NCBI GenBank assembly: GCA_902812335.1
Contig: CADDZL010000009.1
Coordinates: 1 to 32,157, forward strand
DNA: 32,157 bases
Direction of reading: 5' to 3'
Source of the DNA: Chloroflexota bacterium
GTDB taxonomy: Bacteria; Chloroflexota; Anaerolineae; DSLN01
Part shown: positions 29,251 through 32,157 of the stretch, piece by piece
Layout of the letters: each line of letters opens with the position of its first letter
How positions within the stretch are numbered: position 1 is the first letter of the stretch
Notes under the pieces: model-generated
The model's input: the letters and a program-made list of their open reading frames with translations, nothing else
The model's database searches: none
Told to the model about the DNA's origin: nothing
Position numbers and translations under genes: made by a program

Positions 29251-30795
29251 ATGACCATCTTCTCGCTGGCCCGCCCCTTGCGGTGGGCGGTTCACCTGGT
29301 CGTCCTGAGCGGATTGCTTCTGATTCCCCTGGGTGCCCCCAGCGCAGGCAGGACGAGCGGAACCGTCGGCTCACTGGCCGCGTTCTCGGACAAGATCGAT
29401 CCGGCGGTGCTCGCAGCCGCGGCGAAATCCCCTGACGGCCAGGCTTATGCCCTGGTGTTCTTTAAGGAGCAGGCCGATCTGTCCTTCGCCAGGCATATGA
29501 ACGACTGGAATGCACGCGGCTGGGCCGTATATCGTGCGCTCAAAGGTGTGGCCGACCGGACCCAAAAAGACGTTCTGGCCGGGCTGGCGGCCCGCAAGAC
29601 CGACGGCGCGGTCGCTGACTATCACAGCTACTGGATCGTCAACCTGGTGACCGTTCGCGCTGACGCCGATACCTTGCGCTGGCTGGCCGCGCGCCCGGAG
29701 GTGGCTCGCATCTACCCGGAGCTGAAAATCGAAGCGCCCAAGCCCCAGCCGGTCAGCGCCGGGCCAGGCTCACCTGGCACGATTGAGTGGAACATCAGCA
29801 AGATCGGGGCACCGGACGTGTGGGCCACCTACAATGTGACCGGGACCGGCACGGTTGTCGCCAATGTGGATACAGGCGTGCAGTACGACCATCCGGCCCT
29901 GGTCAACCAATACCGTGGCAACCTGGGTGGCGGCAACTTCGACCACAACTACAACTGGTGGGACCCAACTCACGTCTACACCTATCCTTTCCCGATTGAG
30001 GATGGACACGGCACCCATGTCATGGGCACGGAGGTCGGCGATGATGGTGCCGGGAACCAGATCGGCGTCGCCCCTGGGGCCAAGTGGATCGCAGCTTATG
30101 GCTGCTGCCCCGACAACGATGCCCTGCTCTCGGCCGAGCAATTTATGATCGCGCCGACGGACCTCAACGGCAACAACCCCGATCCCGGCAAGCGCCCCAA
30201 CGTCGTCAACAATTCGTGGGGCGGCCCCGGCGGCAGCCTGATCTTTAACGGGCTCATCGAAGCGCAACGCGCCGCCGGTGTCTTCCCGGCCTACGCCGCC
30301 GCCAACAGCGGCTCGGCCTGTGGCACGATGGGCTCGCCCGGCGACAACCCCGCGGTAGGTCTGAGCGTCGGTGCGACCGATAGCAACGACGCCATTGCCT
30401 ACTTCTCCAGCCGTGGCTCGAATCCTTTCGGCGGCATCGGGCCGGATGTGAGCGCCCCTGGCGTGAGCATCCGCTCCGCCTGGCCCCCCGCTACCTATGC
30501 CGTCCTAAGTGGCACCTCAATGGCTACGCCCCATGTCGCCGGCTCGGTGGCGCTGATCATCTCGGCCGAGCCGATGATGGCCGGCAAGATCGATCAGCTT
30601 GAGGAATTGCTGCGGCGGACGGCCGTCGGGCTCACCTCCAGCCAGACCTGCGGCGGCGTGCCCGGCAGCCAGGTGCCCAACAACACCTACGGTTGGGGTC
30701 GCATTGACCTCAAGGCCGCCGTGGATATGGTCTGGCACGCCGGCACGCTCTCCGGTCAGGTGACCGACGCCGGCCGGTCGCAGGCGCAACCGTGA
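29251..30795 (+). CDS. Secreted S8 (subtilisin-like) serine protease, frameshifted at the end of the catalytic domain
   Basis: This 514-residue frame has a signal peptide (about 1-32) and an I9-like propeptide (about 60-160: YALVFFKEQADLSFARHM and YWIVNLVTVRADADTL). A complete peptidase S8 domain follows. The triad is Asp207 (VVANVDTGVQYDHP), His253 (DGHGTHVMGT) and Ser423 (LSGTSMATPHVAG), with oxyanion Asn352 in AANSGS. After the protease domain LSGQVTDAG opens a carboxypeptidase-regulatory-like domain. The frame is lost there (about 30770-30778), ending RSQAQP-stop. The continuation is in the next frame at 30792-31874. I place the start at ATG 29251, after GGGAGGGAG. Confidence 0.93.
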   Translation: MTIFSLARPLRWAVHLVVLSGLLLIPLGAPSAGRTSGTVGSLAAFSDKIDPAVLAAAAKSPDGQAYALVFFKEQADLSFARHMNDWNARGWAVYRALKGVADRTQKDVLAGLAARKTDGAVADYHSYWIVNLVTVRADADTLRWLAARPEVARIYPELKIEAPKPQPVSAGPGSPGTIEWNISKIGAPDVWATYNVTGTGTVVANVDTGVQYDHPALVNQYRGNLGGGNFDHNYNWWDPTHVYTYPFPIEDGHGTHVMGTEVGDDGAGNQIGVAPGAKWIAAYGCCPDNDALLSAEQFMIAPTDLNGNNPDPGKRPNVVNNSWGGPGGSLIFNGLIEAQRAAGVFPAYAAANSGSACGTMGSPGDNPAVGLSVGATDSNDAIAYFSSRGSNPFGGIGPDVSAPGVSIRSAWPPATYAVLSGTSMATPHVAGSVALIISAEPMMAGKIDQLEELLRRTAVGLTSSQTCGGVPGSQVPNNTYGWGRIDLKAAVDMVWHAGTLSGQVTDAGRSQAQP

Positions 30796-31874
30796 GTATC
30801 AGCCGCCAACTCACCAGCGGGCGCACGATTACCCTGACCCAGACGACCGACGCCAACGGCAACTACAGCTTCGTCGCCGGCGAGGGCACATACAATGTGC
30901 GCGTGGATGCCTATGGCTATAACGCGATGACAACCACGGGCGTCATCGTGGCCTGGGGGCAGGCCACGACGCAGGTCTTCAGCCTGACCGCCCTGCCGGT
31001 TTACACCGTCAGCGGCCAGGTGGGAGATGCCACGCTCCCTATCTATCTCTCCGCCAAGGTCGAGGCTCTCAACGTCCCCGGCGCGGTGGCGATCACCAAC
31101 CCGACGGACGGGCAGTATAGCCTGGCGCTGGCACCAGGCACGTATACCCTACGGGCATCGAGTGAACCGGGGTATGCACCCGTGACCCAGGTGGTCACCG
31201 TCACCGGCAACCTGACCGGCGTCAATTTTGGGCTGCCCCCGCGCGACGATTACGTCTGGAGCGACAGCCGCCAGCCCGGCGGGCCGACCTACGAATGGAT
31301 TGACATCACCGGCAGCGGCACTGTGTGGAACGCGCCGGACGATGGGCAACTATCCGTCAGCATCCCTGGCGGCTTCACCTACTACGGCACCAACTACGCC
31401 ACGCTGTATATCAACTCCAATGGCTGGGTGGGATTCTCAGCCATCTCCCCGCCCAGCTTCATTGGCGGTGGTAACAAGATGATCCCGTTCGAGGGCCCTC
31501 CCAATAACGCCATCTACGGCCTGTCCGAGGACCTGAATGCGAGTAACGGCGCCCAGGGCCGGGTCTACTACCAGTATCTCTCTGACCAGAACCTGTATGT
31601 TATCGAATACTATCAGGTTCAGCACTGGGCCAGTGGCTTCCCGGAGACGTTCGAGATCATCCTGAACCAGACGGACAACACGGTCAAAGTGCAATATGAG
31701 ACCGTAAGCTGGCCCGACTTCACCACCGTGGGTGTTGAGAGTAGCGATGGTAGCTACGCCACCGTCTACTCTTACGCTAACTCGGCCAGGCTGGAGGCTG
31801 GACGGGCGGTCCTGTTCACGCCGAAACGGGGCACGCTGATGAATTCCTTGTATCTGCCTATTGCCCTGCAGTAA
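30792..31874 (+). pseudogene. C-terminal extension of the subtilisin, after a one-base frameshift
   Basis: This frame extends upstream in phase as PVAGATVSISRQ, exactly what should follow LSGQVTDAG in a carboxypeptidase-regulatory (CNA-B-like) domain. One missing base near GCCGGCCGG therefore splits the gene. The piece holds two such beta-sandwich repeats (TTDANGNYSFVAGEGTYNV and PTDGQYSLALAPGTYTL). A larger beta-rich domain follows (FTYYGTNYATLYINSNGWVG), of the kind found at the end of secreted proteases. It ends in NSLYLPIALQ, which recalls short C-terminal tails of Chloroflexota exported proteins. Restored, the protein would be about 875 residues. Independent expression from GTG 30792 is unlikely. 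Confidence 0.8.
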
Positions 31875-31918
31875 CCAGCGGACATACCGCCTGGGGGAGC
31901 GGAAGAGAAGGGGATGTC

Positions 31919-31950
31919 AGAAGGGCCGCCATGTTGGTGGCGGCCCTTCT
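31919..31950 (+). terminator. Terminator hairpin after the subtilisin gene
   Basis: AGAAGGGCCGCC and GGCGGCCCTTCT form a perfect 12-bp stem around an 8-nt loop, 45 nt after the stop codon. Only a short T-containing tail follows. Confidence 0.7.
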
Positions 31951-31971
31951 TCGCGCCAACTGGATGTATGC

Positions 31972-32088
31972 GCCCCCTTGGGGGCAACGGGCGCGACGCT
32001 TCAGCGTTGCGCTGAGAGAGCGAAGCCCCTGCGGGGCCGAGGAAGACCTAACCCCCCCTATAAGGGGAGGGGCAGGGGGAGAGGTTAG
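31972..32088. repeat. Cluster of small palindromes at the right edge
   Basis: Several short perfect inverted repeats follow one another: GCCCCC/GGGGGC (31972-31985), ACGCT/AGCGT (31996-32007) and GCCCC/GGGGC (32025-32037). A larger unit is bounded by CTAACC and GGTTAG (32048-32088), with C- and G-rich interior arms. No gene is visible from 31951 to the end. This looks like an accumulation of dispersed intergenic repeats. Confidence 0.6.
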
Positions 32089-32157
32089 CCCCACCGGCGG
32101 CGGGCGCGGCGCGCTACGGCCTAACACCAGGGCCGGATGGCCACCAGAGCAGGAGAT

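Noticed and set aside
31960-32157. CRISPR-like array at the right edge
   Set aside because: The repeats are inverted and of different sequences, with no equal direct repeats or spacers.

Overview
The window looks like a chromosomal stretch from a GC-rich bacterium, most likely a member of the Chloroflexota (Anaerolineae or Caldilineae type). This is an inference. It rests on the Pro/Thr-rich linkers in secreted and membrane proteins (LCP, LysM, amidase), a Tat-exported PGRP amidase with an NBR1-type Ig domain, the yebC-ruvC-ruvA block, and abundant small palindromic and heptameric repeats that have invaded even coding sequence. No rRNA, tRNA, CRISPR array or intact transposon was found.

Region 1 (56-7341, all minus strand) is an ABC-2 exporter operon resembling ybhGFSR. 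In transcription order it holds an unidentified 213-aa protein, a tandem two-NBD ATPase (split by a one-base frameshift), a SAM methyltransferase, two ABC-2 permeases, a HlyD-type membrane fusion protein and an SRPBCC remnant. A perfect 8-2-8 palindrome lies upstream.

Region 2 (7474-13207, minus) is a signalling and envelope block: a LuxR-type regulator with a ruined receiver, an HMA-like protein, a Tat-exported amidase, and an OmpR-type two-component pair. The HMA and amidase promoters each carry four CTGAGG-type direct repeats at an exact 11-bp period, just upstream of a putative -10. The neighbouring OmpR-type regulator is the obvious candidate to bind them. This putative regulon is the most interesting signal in the window.

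Region 3 (13441-18731, minus) is a redox and metal-flavoured envelope block. It holds BlaI and M56 (BlaR1-like) proteins, a scrambled CcdA remnant, TlpA-like thioredoxin, Lgt-like membrane protein, YtkA-like protein, a small membrane protein and a monohaem cytochrome c. Upstream are a ynfA-family gene with an in-frame TGA and a transposase-type HTH fragment, next to a visibly AT-richer gene-free patch.

Region 4 (19242-24759, plus) holds a receiver-MinD/CpaE-like protein overlapping endonuclease V, a Sir2 deacylase, a hypothetical protein, and yebC-ruvC-ruvA. Region 5 (24799-29045, minus) holds a LytR-CpsA-Psr protein, a LysM protein and a large membrane histidine-kinase-like protein that lacks the catalytic motifs. 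Region 6 (29251-31874, plus) is a secreted subtilisin with a C-terminal extension, split by a second one-base frameshift. It is followed by a terminator and a cluster of palindromic repeats to the window edge.

Three genes (ABC ATPase, subtilisin, ynfA) are each broken by one base. They may be true pseudogenes or draft-assembly errors, and the sequence alone cannot decide.
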